A stretch of 13,824 nt of DNA from Candidatus Neomicrothrix sp. UBA2110. Lineage in GTDB: Bacteria > Actinomycetota > Acidimicrobiia > Acidimicrobiales > Poriferisodalaceae. A program made the translations under genes and the position numbers. Location: assembly GCA_002331465.1 (NCBI GenBank), contig DCYM01000244.1, forward strand, positions 1 to 13,824, written 5' to 3'. Within the stretch, counting starts at the first letter, position 1; the number at the start of each line of letters is the position of its first letter. The notes under the pieces were generated by a model. That model ran no database searches. It saw nothing but the letters and a program-made list of their open reading frames with translations, and had not been told where the DNA came from. Below, in pieces: positions 12,997 through 13,824 of the stretch.

Positions 12997-13824
12997 TCAG
13001 TCGCGAGACACAATGACTTCTTCTCCGAGCTCTTCCGTTTCGTGATCGACGATTTCAGCGGGAAAGCCAGGAGCCCGGACATCTAGCCCGGTTGAATCTT
13101 CCAGGCGCCGGATGACGTTGGGCGACCATTCTCTTGGGCCGTACCTATCTTGAGCATCGCGAAAGATCTCGATTAGTAACGGTGAGAGCTCGAGGGGCAC
13201 CCCTTCGCGGTCGGCGATCTCTTGAAAGAGTGAAATGTCTTTAACCACGAGGTCCATCGTGAAATTGATGTCCCTACTTCCGTTGAGAATTACTTGGCTT
13301 TCGGTTTCGTGAACGAATGAGTTACCAGAACTAATTCGGATAGCTTCATAGGCGGTAGCTAGATCAAGTCCCGCGGCCTTGGTTGTAACCAGGGCTTCGG
13401 AGAGCGACAACAGGTTCGCAGTCGCTAGGTAGTTAGTTGCGACCTTTAAGATTGACGCGGAACCAAGATCACCGGTGTGCAGCACTTGTCGCCCCATCCT
13501 GGTGAGAAGAGGTAGCACTCTTTCAAATACATCCCTCGTGCAGCCCGCGAAGATAGCGATGTTCCCTGTTGCTGCACGATGGCACCCACCTGAGACCGGG
13601 CAATCTGCGGGTGAAGCACCTAAAGCTTCGACCTTTTGCCCGAGACGCAGCACCTCGTGCTGGTCGGTGGTACTCATCTCGATCCAAATTTTTCCTTGCG
13701 TGAGTCCGGCGAGAATCCCGTCGTCGTCTTCCATTACTGATGCGCTGGCTGAGGGACTCGGTAAACACGTGATGATGATTTCGGACGCTTCCGCAATTTC
13801 TCGAGGGGATTGCGCAACCGACGC
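12997..13824 (-). CDS. 3-hydroxyisobutyrate dehydrogenase-like NAD(P)-dependent beta-hydroxyacid dehydrogenase, 5' partial
   Basis: Oxidoreductase of the beta-hydroxyacid dehydrogenase family (3-hydroxyisobutyrate, tartronate-semialdehyde and similar). The frame is open to the right edge, giving 275 visible residues; the ATG at 13732-13734 is internal, because the 30 codons before it read as family sequence (EIAEASEIIITCLPSPSAS). The missing first 30-40 residues should contain the GxGxxG nucleotide loop. Seen, in visible numbering: IEMSTTD at 48-54, the substrate loop DCPVSGGCHRAATG at 74-87, and catalytic Lys127 with Asn131 in SILKVATNYL. NFTMDLVVKDISL is the usual helical segment of the C-terminal domain. 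The last 20 or so residues form an acidic tail beyond the ordinary family end. The substrate is not readable. Together with the downstream [2Fe-2S] gene it probably forms a leftward unit distinct from the hpa genes. Confidence 0.9.
   Translation of the reverse strand, partial: ASVAQSPREIAEASEIIITCLPSPSASASVMEDDDGILAGLTQGKIWIEMSTTDQHEVLRLGQKVEALGASPADCPVSGGCHRAATGNIAIFAGCTRDVFERVLPLLTRMGRQVLHTGDLGSASILKVATNYLATANLLSLSEALVTTKAAGLDLATAYEAIRISSGNSFVHETESQVILNGSRDINFTMDLVVKDISLFQEIADREGVPLELSPLLIEIFRDAQDRYGPREWSPNVIRRLEDSTGLDVRAPGFPAEIVDHETEELGEEVIVSRD

Noticed and set aside
1..13824. tRNA, rRNA, CRISPR arrays, insertion sequences, phage or integrase genes
   Set aside because: Coding sequence covers nearly the whole window; the largest gap is 111 nt, and none of these signatures was seen by eye.

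Overview
The window is about 13.8 kb of tightly packed bacterial DNA with no RNA genes, mobile elements or CRISPR arrays that I can see. It holds 14 protein genes; the first and last are cut by the window edges. Base composition is intermediate, roughly mid-50s % GC by eye. GTG and TTG starts are frequent, 4-nt start/stop overlaps recur, and a sucrase/ferredoxin-like [2Fe-2S] protein is present. Together these make a moderate-GC actinobacterium (for example a marine Acidimicrobiia-like lineage) plausible. A Chloroflexota (SAR202-like) or proteobacterial origin cannot be excluded from sequence alone.

Left part (1-5302). An FMN-dependent alpha-hydroxy-acid oxidase (5' end missing) is translationally coupled to a sulfatase-fold hydrolase of the phosphonate monoester hydrolase type. 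Convergent to these, 3 nt away, is a TauE/SafE-type exporter gene. Divergent from the exporter are a shikimate-kinase-like P-loop kinase with an altered substrate motif and, 111 nt further on, a DAO-family FAD oxidoreductase. The oxidoreductase ends inside a CTAG tetramer that is also the stop of hmgA on the other strand.

Central part (5299-11990). This is a coherent aromatic-acid catabolism locus built around an 82-bp divergent control region (9187-9268). Leftward runs FAH-family enzyme -> hpaR-type MarR regulator (4-nt overlap) -> type III CoA transferase -> homogentisate 1,2-dioxygenase (hmgA). Rightward runs hpaF (CHM isomerase) -> hpaE (CHMS dehydrogenase) -> hpaH (hydratase), joined by 4-nt overlaps. 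The control region carries three short palindromes, including the perfect 12-mer GTAACATGTTAC, the best candidate for the MarR operator. HpaE, HpaF and HpaH form the oxidative branch of the homoprotocatechuate meta-cleavage pathway, whereas HmgA opens homogentisate in a different pathway. The window lacks the homoprotocatechuate dioxygenase (HpaD), the aldolase (HpaI) and a maleylacetoacetate isomerase. The apparent joint control of two normally separate branches by one regulator is the most interesting feature here.

Right part (12006-13824). A bis-His [2Fe-2S] sucrase/ferredoxin-like protein lies on the minus strand, convergent to hpaH. Upstream of it on the same strand is a 3-hydroxyisobutyrate-dehydrogenase-like enzyme whose N-terminus lies beyond the window.
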